Assembly (NCBI RefSeq): GCF_004022705.2
Contig: NZ_RZOY02000020.1
Span: forward strand, 1-64,000
Direction: 5' to 3'
From: Mesorhizobium sp. M2D.F.Ca.ET.226.01.1.1
GTDB taxonomy: Bacteria; Pseudomonadota; Alphaproteobacteria; Rhizobiales; Rhizobiaceae
DNA length: 64,000 nt
A program made the translations under genes and the position numbers. The notes under the pieces were generated by a model. The model was not told where the DNA came from and searched no databases. It saw only the letters and a program-made list of their open reading frames with translations. This document shows positions 50,411 to 58,402 of this stretch, one piece after another (positions within the stretch are counted from its first letter, which is position 1; each line of letters starts with the position of its first letter).

Positions 50411-51679
50411 TTACCGATACAAATCCGCCCGCGTCGGCGGCAGGCCGCTCGGGCCGCGGGCGCGCCTGGTGGCCACGGTCTGGAAAATCTGCGCCGAACC
50501 GCGCTCGAAAGTGATCGAGCAACCCGTCAGATAAAGCAGCCACAGCCGCGCCTTGGCCTCGCCGACCTCGGCGATCGCCTCGTCGAAGCGCGCCTGCAGG
50601 CGCTCCGCCCACAGGCGGCAGGTTCGCGCATAATGCTCTCGCAGGTTCTCGACGTCATAGGCGAGGAACCCGTGCGCCTCGAGATTGCCGAGCGTCATGC
50701 CGATCGTATCGACCTCGCCGCCGGGAAAGATGTATTTGATCAATGCCTTGTATTCCGCGCCTTTGCGCAGTGTCGTCCTGGTGCTGCCCTTGCCGCGCCG
50801 GGTGATGGCATGGTGCAGGTAGATGCCGCCGGGCTTCAGCAGCCGGTGGACCGCCGAGAAATAGGCCGCGTGATTGGCAAGGCCCAGATGCTCGAACATG
50901 CCGATCGACGAGATCTTGTCAAAGGAGCCGGAGAGTTCCGCATAAGACTTTATCTCGATGGTGATGCGATCCTCCAGTCCTTCGGCGCGGATGCGCTCGC
51001 GGGCAAGGTCGGTCTGGGCTTGCGACAGCGAGACGCCGTGACCGACGACCCCGTAATTCTTCGCCGCATGGATAAGCATCGCGCCCCAGCCGCAGCCGAT
51101 GTCGAGCAGCCTTTCGCCGGGCTTCAGCCTGAGCTTGCGGCAGATGTGGTCGAGCTTGTCGACCTGCGCCTGGTCGATGCCGTTGGCGAAATCGTGAAAA
51201 TAGCCGCAGCTGTAGACCATGCGCTCGTCGAGGAAGAGCCGGTAGAAATCATTCGAAATGTCGTAATGGTGCTGGATCGCCTCCTTGTTCGATCCGCTGA
51301 CGAAAGGCTTGCGGCCCGAAAGATCGCTGCGCGCCGTCATCTGCTTGCGCGAAAACAACACCGCCGGCAGGTCGCGCAGGATTGCCAGCTTCGGCAGGGA
51401 CTTGAGTTTCGTCTTGAGCTTGCCTTGCGAAGGCAGGGCGTAGAAATCGAACAGCGTGCCTTCTTCGATATCGACGGTTTTGGAAATCCACATCTCGACC
51501 AGCGTTGAGAAGGTCGGCCGCCGGACCAGTTGCCAAACGATGTCCTGATCGTTGATGGCAAGCACCGGGCCGTCAGCGGGCCCGATCCGCTCGCCGGTCC
51601 ACAGCCTGACCGCAAAACCCGGCTTCAGCGTTTCGACGACCCTGCGTACGATACGCGCGGCCCTGTCGGCGGCGTCCAT
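50411..51679 (-). CDS. cfa: Cyclopropane-fatty-acyl-phospholipid synthase family protein
   Basis: A SAM-dependent methyltransferase of 422 residues that adds a methylene bridge to unsaturated membrane lipids, or methylates a related lipid. It carries HYDISNDFYRLFLDERMVYS, the SAM site LLDIGCGWGAMLIHAAKNYG, ERIRAEGLEDRITIE and IGMFEHLG. ATG 51,679 has GGGAGGTG directly upstream. It converges with the MOSC gene. Confidence 0.92.
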   Translation of the reverse strand: MDAADRAARIVRRVVETLKPGFAVRLWTGERIGPADGPVLAINDQDIVWQLVRRPTFSTLVEMWISKTVDIEEGTLFDFYALPSQGKLKTKLKSLPKLAILRDLPAVLFSRKQMTARSDLSGRKPFVSGSNKEAIQHHYDISNDFYRLFLDERMVYSCGYFHDFANGIDQAQVDKLDHICRKLRLKPGERLLDIGCGWGAMLIHAAKNYGVVGHGVSLSQAQTDLARERIRAEGLEDRITIEIKSYAELSGSFDKISSIGMFEHLGLANHAAYFSAVHRLLKPGGIYLHHAITRRGKGSTRTTLRKGAEYKALIKYIFPGGEVDTIGMTLGNLEAHGFLAYDVENLREHYARTCRLWAERLQARFDEAIAEVGEAKARLWLLYLTGCSITFERGSAQIFQTVATRRARGPSGLPPTRADLYR

Positions 51680-51876
51680 TCCCACCTCCCGATAATGTCG
51701 CATCCGCCCCATCCCGAGGCGGCACTGTCATCCACCGGCCTGTGGACCGCAATCCCGGTCTGTTGCGCAAAAGCACCGCAGGACCAGATTTCAAGATGGG
51801 AGAGGAGGTCATTCCGTCGCGTCATCTTGTCTTTTGCCGCGACGCACCCCATCATCTCAGTGTGTTCAACGAACTG

Positions 51877-51890
51877 AAAGGAGGTGATCC
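51877..51890 (+). promoter_or_regulatory. Extended Shine-Dalgarno sequence
   Basis: AAAGGAGGTGATCC is complementary over all 14 bases to the 3' end of bacterial 16S rRNA (GGATCACCTCCTTT). It ends one base before ATG 51,892. Such full complementarity is rare for an ordinary gene. Confidence 0.8.
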
Positions 51891-51891
51891 G

Positions 51892-51963
51892 ATGTCGAGT
51901 GATTTCGTTTTCCACAACGTGAGCTCAGCGGATTGCACTTCCGGGAAGCAGTCTTCCCGTTAA
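51892..51963 (+). CDS. Tiny ORF (23 residues), leader peptide or microprotein candidate
   Basis: ATG at 51,892 to TAA at 51,961 gives MSSDFVFHNVSSADCTSGKQ plus three residues. It follows a 14-base perfect Shine-Dalgarno and precedes GC-rich hairpins and a strong terminator at 52,031-52,070. No other plus-strand gene follows before the terminator, so this is not an attenuator for a downstream gene in the usual sense. It could encode a microprotein, or the transcript could be a small RNA whose strong ribosome site serves another purpose. I do not recognise the family. Confidence 0.45.
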   Translation: MSSDFVFHNVSSADCTSGKQSSR

Positions 51964-52030
51964 GGCGCGAGACGCGCGGCAGGTAGCCCGAAGGGGTTGC
52001 CGCCAGGAGCCGCGTCATGGACGGAAACAC
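51964..52030 (+). ncRNA. Possible structured RNA after the tiny ORF
   Basis: GGCGCGAGACGCGC and GGCAGGTAGCCCGAAGGGGT followed by TGCCGCC can form two hairpins (GCGCGAGACGCGC; GGCA...TGCC around an AGCCCGAAGGGGTT arm). They lie between the tiny ORF and the terminator. No known RNA family was recognised. Confidence 0.35.
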
Positions 52031-52070
52031 GGAAGGCCGCCGGCTTCGTCAAGAAGCGGCGGCCTTTTCC
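52031..52070 (+). terminator. Strong Rho-independent terminator
   Basis: AAGGCCGCCG at 52,033-52,042 pairs perfectly with CGGCGGCCTT at 52,057-52,066; inside it CTTC pairs with GAAG around a five-base loop. It is followed by TTTTCCGTTT. The T-run is on the plus strand, so it ends the tiny-ORF transcript; it may also serve the minus-strand gene ending at 52,099. Confidence 0.8.
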
Positions 52071-52098
52071 GTTTCGGCGTCGGCTCGATCGGCCGCCG

Positions 52099-53460
52099 CT
52101 ACCTGGTCACGGTCAGAGTGTCGATGTTGCGCACGATGGACTGGAAGGCCTGATCGAGTTCGGCGCCGTTGGCCGCTTGGTAGAAATGCTTGGCATTGCC
52201 GGTGTCCGGGCTGGCGCAGCTCTGCAGCGTCGATTTGGCGTTCTTCTCGGTGAGTGCGAAGCCGATGGTGAAGATCTCGATGCCCTGGTCGCGCATCGCC
52301 GCGCAAAGCGTCATCGCCGCGGTCCGCGTCTCGACCTTGCCGGCGTCGTTATAGACCTGATCCGGGCTATCGGCGTCGAAATAGGACAGGTTGAATTCAC
52401 CGTCGGTCATCAGGATCACGTATTTCGCGACCTTTTTCGGATCCATCTTGGCCGGACGCTCCGAGGCCTTCATGACACTGCCCCAGTTTTCCGAAAGCAT
52501 GTACCAGGCCCATTGCACGCCGATATGGCCGGCGGTGCCGCCGGAAGCCTCGAGGTCCTTGATGACATTGGTCAGAGCCGATGCATCCGTGGTCAGCGGC
52601 TGTACCGTCGCGAGGGGACAGGCTCGTGTGCGGCTTTGCCTGGCGAAGTCGGACAAAAAGAGATCGCGGTTGACCATGCTGACATCGGGACCCGCATCCG
52701 AATATTGATAGGCGCCCTTGCGCTCGGTGGCGCAACTGTCGGGCCGCGTCGACGCCGAGACATATTTCGGGTCGTCATTGCCCGGCGCCTGCTTGCGCTC
52801 GCTGGCCTTGGTCTCGACAAAGACGGTGCTGGCGGCAAGCGGGCCGGCATTGACGGAATTGGCATAGGGCACGATCGCCACCCGCACGCGCGGATTGGCG
52901 GCGTTCTGGCCGGTGAGGAAGGAATCCACCGCGTTGCTCGCCGCTGCCCTCAAATCCTTGATCTTCTGGCCCGCCATCGAGCCGGTGACGTCGAGCATCA
53001 TCGCCACCTCAACCGTCTTGTCCGAATAGAGCGCCGTGGTCGAGGAGGTCACGCGCTGCATATCGCCGATGCTGAACAGCGGGAAATAGAGGCTGACATC
53101 GGTGTGCACATCCGCTTTCACGGTGCTGGCGGTCCTGTCGACGGTGAGCTTGTCGAGCACGATGCGGTTGGCCTGCAAGATGCCGGCCGCGCTGTTGGCA
53201 TCGAGGAACGCCTGCACCGTTTTGTTGGCATCGGCTTCCGTGATGACGCCGAGGGTGAGATCGCGGGCCGTCGAGGTCACGGCCGCGTCGACGACGCCCT
53301 GCAGGCTCGACCTTGCATTGTAGAGCTGTGCGATATTGACCGCGAATCCCACCCCCAGGGCGAGGATTGATGCGGCAGCTCCGAACAGAACCGCGAAATT
53401 GCCTTGGCGATTGCGGGCAAAGCCGTCCACCCCACGAACGACACCTCTGAGCTGCCGCAT
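52099..53460 (-). CDS. TadG-like protein with von Willebrand A domain
   Basis: A 453-residue membrane-anchored protein of the TadE/TadG group linked to Flp-type pili and surface assembly. The N-terminus has a cytoplasmic arm, then a membrane segment (NFAVLFGAAASILALGVGFA) typical of a TadG/pseudopilin-like helix and QLYNARSSLQGVVDAAV. From about residue 145 a VWA domain starts with the MIDAS motif MLDVTGSM, followed by YVILMTDGEFN. Cysteines at CATERK, RACPLA, TLCAAM and SCASPD may form disulfides. ATG 53,460 has GGAGG eight bases upstream; an in-frame TTG lies 15 bases further. No tad cluster is adjacent. Confidence 0.85.
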   Translation of the reverse strand: MRQLRGVVRGVDGFARNRQGNFAVLFGAAASILALGVGFAVNIAQLYNARSSLQGVVDAAVTSTARDLTLGVITEADANKTVQAFLDANSAAGILQANRIVLDKLTVDRTASTVKADVHTDVSLYFPLFSIGDMQRVTSSTTALYSDKTVEVAMMLDVTGSMAGQKIKDLRAAASNAVDSFLTGQNAANPRVRVAIVPYANSVNAGPLAASTVFVETKASERKQAPGNDDPKYVSASTRPDSCATERKGAYQYSDAGPDVSMVNRDLFLSDFARQSRTRACPLATVQPLTTDASALTNVIKDLEASGGTAGHIGVQWAWYMLSENWGSVMKASERPAKMDPKKVAKYVILMTDGEFNLSYFDADSPDQVYNDAGKVETRTAAMTLCAAMRDQGIEIFTIGFALTEKNAKSTLQSCASPDTGNAKHFYQAANGAELDQAFQSIVRNIDTLTVTR

Positions 53461-53770
53461 CCCTTGCGCCTCCAACTGTCCGCGGCCTCATGCCGCTCGA
53501 CCAGGGCGTTTGCAGGATTTCGGCCAGACCCGGCCGGCGGCGGTCGGAAGACGCCTGGCAGTAGGTTAATCCGTTGTTTTTGCTGGATTTCGGATGCTCG
53601 AAGGGTGAATGGGACGTAAACAAAAATGCGTTGGCGAGCCGGTCTTCATGAAACGCTTACCATGATCTCGGCTTCAGCAGCGAGCGCTCCCTCTTCGGCA
53701 CAATCGGATTGTCCCGAAGCGGGCCAGTGGCCGTGACGAAACTACGGCTCAGGGTCTGTTGAGATTCAGG
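53461..53770. other. Intergenic region between TadG-like and transglutaminase-like genes
   Basis: Contains the upstream region of the minus-strand TadG-like gene and, at its far end, a half copy of the RIME-like repeat. No gene is supported. CTTCGGCACAATCGGATTGT and CCCGAAGCGGG contain short inverted pieces; I see nothing stronger. Confidence 0.35.
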
Positions 53771-53776
53771 TCAGGC
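53757..53776. repeat. RIME-like repeat, single end only (copy 4, partial)
   Basis: TGTTGAGATTCAGGTCAGGC matches the left end of the other copies but the rest of the element is missing. The TGA stop of the transglutaminase-like gene (53,771-53,773) lies inside it. Confidence 0.6.
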
Positions 53777-54640
53777 AAGCATCTGCGCGCTGACCGTCCG
53801 ATCGACGCCGTGATGTGGAGGATTGAAGCGGTTGCCCTCCTGCTCATAGGTCCAGACCCTGAACAGGGTGAGCCGGTGCGGGCCGAAACTGTGCAGCAGC
53901 GGCACGTCGGTGGCGTCGCGGCCGCGCGCGATGACGACCCGGCCGATGCGTGGCTGGTTGTGGCGCGGATCGAACGTGTACCATTTGCCGTCGAGGAAGA
54001 CTTCCATCCAAGCAGAAAAATCCATCGGCGCCGGATCGACCGGCACGCCGATGTCGCCGAGATAGCCGTTCACATAGCGCGCCGGAATGTTCATTGAGCG
54101 GCAAAGCGTGATCGCCAGATGCGCGAAATCGCGGCAGACGCCAACCCGCTCCTCATGCGCCTGGGCCGCGGTGCGGGTGGCGCGTGCATAGCCGTAGCCG
54201 AAGGAAAGCCGGCTGTTGACGTAGTCGACGATTGCCTGCACACGCGCCCAACCGGGCGGCAAATGGCCGAAACGCTGCCAGGCGATGCCGCCGAGATGAT
54301 CGGTCTCGCAGTAACGGCTGCCGAGCAGATAGACCAGCACGTCGTCGGGCAGTTCCGCGACCGGTGTTTCCCGCGCCAGCGTGTTGACCTCGTCGGTCTC
54401 GCCGCTGTCCTCGATCACCGCATCGTAGAGGATGCGGAAGTTGCCGGCAGGCGCCGTGAATCGGCGGCAGGTATTGCCGTAACGGTCACGATAGGTCCGG
54501 GTCGGCACTGAAGGGGAGGTCAGGACCCGCGTCTGCCGCTTGATGTCGGGATGCCGGTCGGGATGAATGTCGAGAAGCGAGACGATCGGCGTCGCCGCCG
54601 CGCATTCGATGGCAATTTCATAGCCGAGCCGGATCAGCAT
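53771..54640 (-). CDS. Transglutaminase-like family protein
   Basis: A 289-residue cytosolic protein of the bacterial transglutaminase-like cysteine peptidase family (COG1305 type). The nucleophile is in ERVGVCRDFAHLAITLCRSM. The second motif reads MDFSAWMEVFLDGKWYTFDP, where many relatives have His in place of the Ser before Ala-Trp; I recall Ser at this site in rhizobial members, so it is likely a subfamily trait. The Asp is in TFDPRHN. ATG 54,640 has AAAGGGGG upstream. Its substrate is unknown. The stop codon is supplied by a repeat end. Confidence 0.85.
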   Translation of the reverse strand: MLIRLGYEIAIECAAATPIVSLLDIHPDRHPDIKRQTRVLTSPSVPTRTYRDRYGNTCRRFTAPAGNFRILYDAVIEDSGETDEVNTLARETPVAELPDDVLVYLLGSRYCETDHLGGIAWQRFGHLPPGWARVQAIVDYVNSRLSFGYGYARATRTAAQAHEERVGVCRDFAHLAITLCRSMNIPARYVNGYLGDIGVPVDPAPMDFSAWMEVFLDGKWYTFDPRHNQPRIGRVVIARGRDATDVPLLHSFGPHRLTLFRVWTYEQEGNRFNPPHHGVDRTVSAQMLA

Positions 54641-54812
54641 CGCATGCCCCCTTTGGTGATTTTGGAAAGACAGCCCCTTCAACGCAACGAACCGGAGGTT
54701 GTTCCCGCGCGGAATCGAAATGCGCGCATCTCGCCTTCTCAGCCAGCGATGGCCGGTCTAAACTAGGTACCACGTTTCGCCCTCCCCGAAAACGATTCTC
54801 CAGGAAAACCCG

Positions 54813-55478
54813 ATGTTCGCAGGCTCAAAGTTCGCTGCCTTCCTGTTTGACATGGACGGCACGGTGCTCAACTCGATCGCGGCGGCGGAACGGGTGTGGA
54901 CGAAATGGGCGGAACGCCACGGCCTCGATGTGGCGAGCTTCCTGCCGACGATCCACGGCAAGCGGGCGATCGAGACGATCGCCGGATTGAGGCTTGCGGG
55001 CGTCGATGCGGTTGCGGAAGCCGACGCGCTGCTCAAGGCAGAAGCCGATGATCTTGAAGGCATCGTCCCGATCCCCGGCGCCGTCGCCTTCCTGAAATCG
55101 CTGCCGCCGGAGCGCTGGGCGATCGTCACCTCGGCGCCGCGCGAACTGGCCTTGTTGCGCATCGCGGCAGCGGGCATCCCGGTTCCCGCCAAGATGGTGA
55201 CGGCGGAAGATGTGACGCATGGCAAGCCGGCGCCCGATTGCTTCCTTCTGGCGGCAAAGCGTCTCGGCGTCGAGGCGCGCGACTGCTTGGTCTTCGAGGA
55301 TGCGCCGGCAGGCATCGCGGCGGGCGAGGCTTCCGGCGCCTCGGTGATGGTGATCAGCGCCACGCATGTCCACCCGCTCGTCACGCCGCACCCGACGATC
55401 CGTTCCTATGATGAAATCGGCATTGCGACGGACGACAGTGGTTTCATCGTTTTGTCGCCAACTCAGGCAGCGGCCTGA
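54813..55478 (+). CDS. HAD family phosphatase
   Basis: A 221-residue haloacid dehalogenase-like hydrolase. Motif I FLFDMDGTVLNS (nucleophile and acid Asp), motif II VTSAPRE, motif III Lys in THGKPAPDCFLLAAKRLGV and motif IV VFEDAPAGIAAGEASGA are all intact. The helical cap after motif I is of the sugar-phosphatase type (GPP/DOG1-like group). Likely substrates are small sugar phosphates, not determined here. Confidence 0.92.
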   Translation: MFAGSKFAAFLFDMDGTVLNSIAAAERVWTKWAERHGLDVASFLPTIHGKRAIETIAGLRLAGVDAVAEADALLKAEADDLEGIVPIPGAVAFLKSLPPERWAIVTSAPRELALLRIAAAGIPVPAKMVTAEDVTHGKPAPDCFLLAAKRLGVEARDCLVFEDAPAGIAAGEASGASVMVISATHVHPLVTPHPTIRSYDEIGIATDDSGFIVLSPTQAAA

Positions 55479-55546
55479 GGATGTGTTGAGTTTCAGGCCC
55501 GGCCGAGCCGCTTGCAGGTCGGTCTCACCTGAATATCAGCACATCC
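55479..55546. repeat. RIME-like repeat, short copy 5
   Basis: GGATGTGTTGAGTTTCAGGC and CTCACCTGAATATCAGCACA bracket only about 28 bases; the central palindrome found in other copies is missing, so this is an internally deleted or minimal form. Confidence 0.7.
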
Positions 55547-55548
55547 GG

Positions 55549-55770
55549 CTAGAAGTCGCTGGTGAGGCCCTTCACTTCCCAGTCGCCGTAGCGCCCGGGT
55601 TCCTTGCCGCCGCGACCGCCGATTTCCTTCGGCAATTTCGCCTCGGCTTCGCGATATTCCATACGCCTGGCCTCGGCCTCCGCCAGCGCACGGTTCGCGG
55701 CCGGCGTCAGCATCTTTCGCGGCCCGTCGCCTTCGCGCGTGGTTTCGGTCTTGTTGGTCAGTTCGGTCAT
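55549..55770 (-). CDS. DUF1674 / SDHAF4-like succinate dehydrogenase assembly factor
   Basis: A 73-residue protein with the DUF1674 signature at its C-terminus: EIGGRGGKEPGRYGDWEVKG followed by LTSDF. The family helps assembly of the flavinylated succinate dehydrogenase subunit. The N-terminal half is charged and helical (NRALAEAEARRMEYREAEAK). It converges with the HAD gene, with a short repeat between them. Confidence 0.85.
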   Translation of the reverse strand: MTELTNKTETTREGDGPRKMLTPAANRALAEAEARRMEYREAEAKLPKEIGGRGGKEPGRYGDWEVKGLTSDF

Positions 55771-55875
55771 GCGATATTCCCTGCCGATTGAAACGGGGCT
55801 CGGCCTTTCCCATCATATAGCCATGACCGCGAAAGGATCGACCCCAATTCTCCATCGCCCCCGACGGATGAAACG

Positions 55876-56904
55876 ATGAACACGCTTCGCACCGCCATGC
55901 TTCTTGCCGCGATGACGGCGCTGTTCATGGGCGTCGGCTATTTGATCGGCGGCTCGGGCGGCATGGTCATCGCGCTTTTGATCGCCGCCGGCACCAATCT
56001 GTTCAGCTACTGGAACGCCGACAAGATGGTGCTGTCGATGAACCGTGCCGTCGAGGTCGACGAAAAAAACGCGCCGGAATATTACGCGATCGTCCAGGGC
56101 CTGGCGAAGCGGGCCGGCCTGCCGATGCCCAAGACCTATCTGATCGACAACCCGCAACCCAACGCCTTCGCCACCGGCCGCAATCCTGAGAATGCCGCCG
56201 TGGCAGCGTCCACGGGCCTGCTCGAACGGCTCTCCCATGAAGAGGTCGCGGCGGTGATGGCGCATGAGCTTGCCCATGTGCAGCATCGCGACACGCTGAC
56301 CATGACGATCGTGGCGACGCTCGCCGGCGCCATCTCGATGCTCGGCAATTTCGCGTTCTTCTTCGGCGGCAACCGCGACAACAACAACCCGTTCGGCTTC
56401 GTCGGCGTGCTGGTGGCCATGCTGGTGGCGCCCTTAGCGGCCATGATCGTGCAGATGGCGGTGAGCCGCACCCGCGAATACGAAGCCGACCGGCGCGGCG
56501 CCGAGATCTGCGGCAATCCGCTGTGGCTGGCTTCGGCGCTCAACAAGATCGCGCGTGGCGCCGAGCAGATCCCCAATGAGGATGCCGAGCGCAACCCGGC
56601 GATGGCGCATCTTTTCATCATCAATCCTCTGCATGGCGAGCGTATGGACAATCTCTTCTCGACCCATCCGAGCACCGAAAACCGCATCGCCGCGCTGCAG
56701 GAAATGGCGCGCTCGATGGGTAGCGCAGCGAAAGCGGGCCGGCGCCAGGCTTCGCCTCCGCCCATCCAGCCCGAGGAGCCGTCGGCCGGTCCGTGGGGCA
56801 AGGGGACTGAACCCGCGCCGCCTGCCGATCCGTCACAGCCGAAACCCAACCCCTGGGGCCGCAACCCGACCGGACCGCGCCGGTCGAAAGGTCCTTGGTC
56901 GTGA
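55876..56904 (+). CDS. htpX: Membrane zinc metalloprotease HtpX
   Basis: An M48 protease that removes damaged membrane proteins under heat and envelope stress. The 342 residues have two N-terminal membrane segments (10-45), the zinc site MAHELAHVQHRD (HELAH at 130-134), a further hydrophobic pair (145-195) and the downstream Glu in REYEADRRGAEI. A Pro-rich tail of about 50 residues ends it. Its stop overlaps the rsmB start (GTGA). Confidence 0.95.
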   Translation: MNTLRTAMLLAAMTALFMGVGYLIGGSGGMVIALLIAAGTNLFSYWNADKMVLSMNRAVEVDEKNAPEYYAIVQGLAKRAGLPMPKTYLIDNPQPNAFATGRNPENAAVAASTGLLERLSHEEVAAVMAHELAHVQHRDTLTMTIVATLAGAISMLGNFAFFFGGNRDNNNPFGFVGVLVAMLVAPLAAMIVQMAVSRTREYEADRRGAEICGNPLWLASALNKIARGAEQIPNEDAERNPAMAHLFIINPLHGERMDNLFSTHPSTENRIAALQEMARSMGSAAKAGRRQASPPPIQPEEPSAGPWGKGTEPAPPADPSQPKPNPWGRNPTGPRRSKGPWS

Positions 56905-58277
56905 CGCCGCCGAGGCGCGGACATTCAGGCAATCCGCAACACCAGGCCGATGACGAGCGCGTCGCCGGCCTTGCCGCGCGCAAGGCGGCGTCGCGCCTGC
57001 TCGCCGCCGTCATCGATGCGCGCACGCCGCTGGATGGCTTGACCGACAACGAGCACGGCCATCCACAATACAAGGCGCTGGACGGCCGCGACAGGGCGCT
57101 GGTCCGTGCCATCCTGGTCACCGCGCTGCGCCATCGCATGACCATTGCCGGGCTGCTGGCGAAGCGGCTGGAAAAGCCGCTGCCGCCCAACGCGACCGCG
57201 CTGTCGCATATCCTGCATGTCGCGGCCGCGCAGATCCTGTTTCTCGATGTTCCGGACAGCGCCGCCGTCGACCTTGCCGTTACCCACGCCAAGTCCGATC
57301 CGCGCACCACGCGCTTCTCCGGCCTGGTCAACGGCGTGCTGCGTTCGCTGGCGCGCGCCAAGCAGGACGAGCTTGCCCCGGCGCTTGCCGCCACCAGCGA
57401 GGCGCCGCACTGGTTTTCGCAGCGGCTTACCGCTGCTTACGGAGTCGACAAGTCGCGTGCCATCCTTGCCGCGCATCGCCACGAGGCACCGGTCGATTTC
57501 ACCGTCAAGGCCGATCCGGAGCTCTGGGCCGAGCGGCTGGGCGGCATCGTGCTGCCGACCCGCACGGTGCGGGTCGAAAAACTCGCCTCCAACGTCACCG
57601 ATCTGCCCGGCTTCGCGGACGGCGCCTGGTGGGTGCAGGATACCGCCGCCAGCCTGCCGGCGCGCCTGTTCGGCGACATAAGTGGACAGCGCGTCGCCGA
57701 TCTGTGCGCCGCGCCCGGCGGCAAGACGGCGCAGCTTATCCTGGCCGGCGCCGAAGTGACCGCGGTCGATACCTCAAAGAACCGGCTGACGCGGCTGGCG
57801 CAGAATCTGGATCGCCTTGGCCTGGCGGCGGATCTCGTCCAGACCGACCTTCTGGATTACCGGCCGGCGCGGTTGTTCGACGCCGCGCTGCTCGATGCGC
57901 CGTGCTCCTCGACCGGAACGGTGCGCCGTCACCCCGATGTGCCGTGGACCAAGACCATGGCCGATGTCGAAAAGCTCGCCGCGCTCCAGCGCAAGCTGCT
58001 TGCCCACGCCGTCACGCTGGTCAGGCCCGGCGGCCGCATCGTCTTTTCCAACTGCTCGCTCGACCCGATCGAAGGCGAGGAACTTTACCGCACCTTCCTT
58101 GCCGAAAGCCCAGGGGTGATCGACGACCCGATCCGCCCCCGCGAGTTCGCCGACGTCGATCCGTTCCTTACATCTGCGGGCACTTTGCGCACCACGCCGG
58201 CCGACCTGGCGCTGGAATCGCCCGGGATTTCCGGTCTGGACGGCTTCTTCGCCGCGCGGATGAGACCGGTCGGTTAG
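56901..58277 (+). CDS. rsmB: 16S rRNA (cytosine-967) methyltransferase RsmB/Sun family
   Basis: A 458-residue RNA m5C methyltransferase. The N-terminal NusB-like RNA-binding domain covers about 25-165 (VRAILVTALRHRMTIAGLLA, AAAQILFLD, RFSGLVNGVLRSLA). The C-terminal Rossmann domain has the SAM motif VADLCAAPGGKTAQLI, the two catalytic cysteines in DAPCSSTGTVRRHPD and FSNCSLDPIEGEE. The GTG at 56,901 overlaps the htpX stop by four bases; the upstream TTG is less likely. Confidence 0.92.
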   Translation: MTPPRRGHSGNPQHQADDERVAGLAARKAASRLLAAVIDARTPLDGLTDNEHGHPQYKALDGRDRALVRAILVTALRHRMTIAGLLAKRLEKPLPPNATALSHILHVAAAQILFLDVPDSAAVDLAVTHAKSDPRTTRFSGLVNGVLRSLARAKQDELAPALAATSEAPHWFSQRLTAAYGVDKSRAILAAHRHEAPVDFTVKADPELWAERLGGIVLPTRTVRVEKLASNVTDLPGFADGAWWVQDTAASLPARLFGDISGQRVADLCAAPGGKTAQLILAGAEVTAVDTSKNRLTRLAQNLDRLGLAADLVQTDLLDYRPARLFDAALLDAPCSSTGTVRRHPDVPWTKTMADVEKLAALQRKLLAHAVTLVRPGGRIVFSNCSLDPIEGEELYRTFLAESPGVIDDPIRPREFADVDPFLTSAGTLRTTPADLALESPGISGLDGFFAARMRPVG

Positions 58278-58402
58278 CGCGTTATCTCGTAAAACGCCCT
58301 GACTTTTTAGGGACGGCACCAGCAAAGCGGCATGAAGTGCTTCACTCCGGCGATTTCCGCCTTCGCATAAGTTCTTGAATCGCATAAGCTTGTGCTTGGG
58401 TT

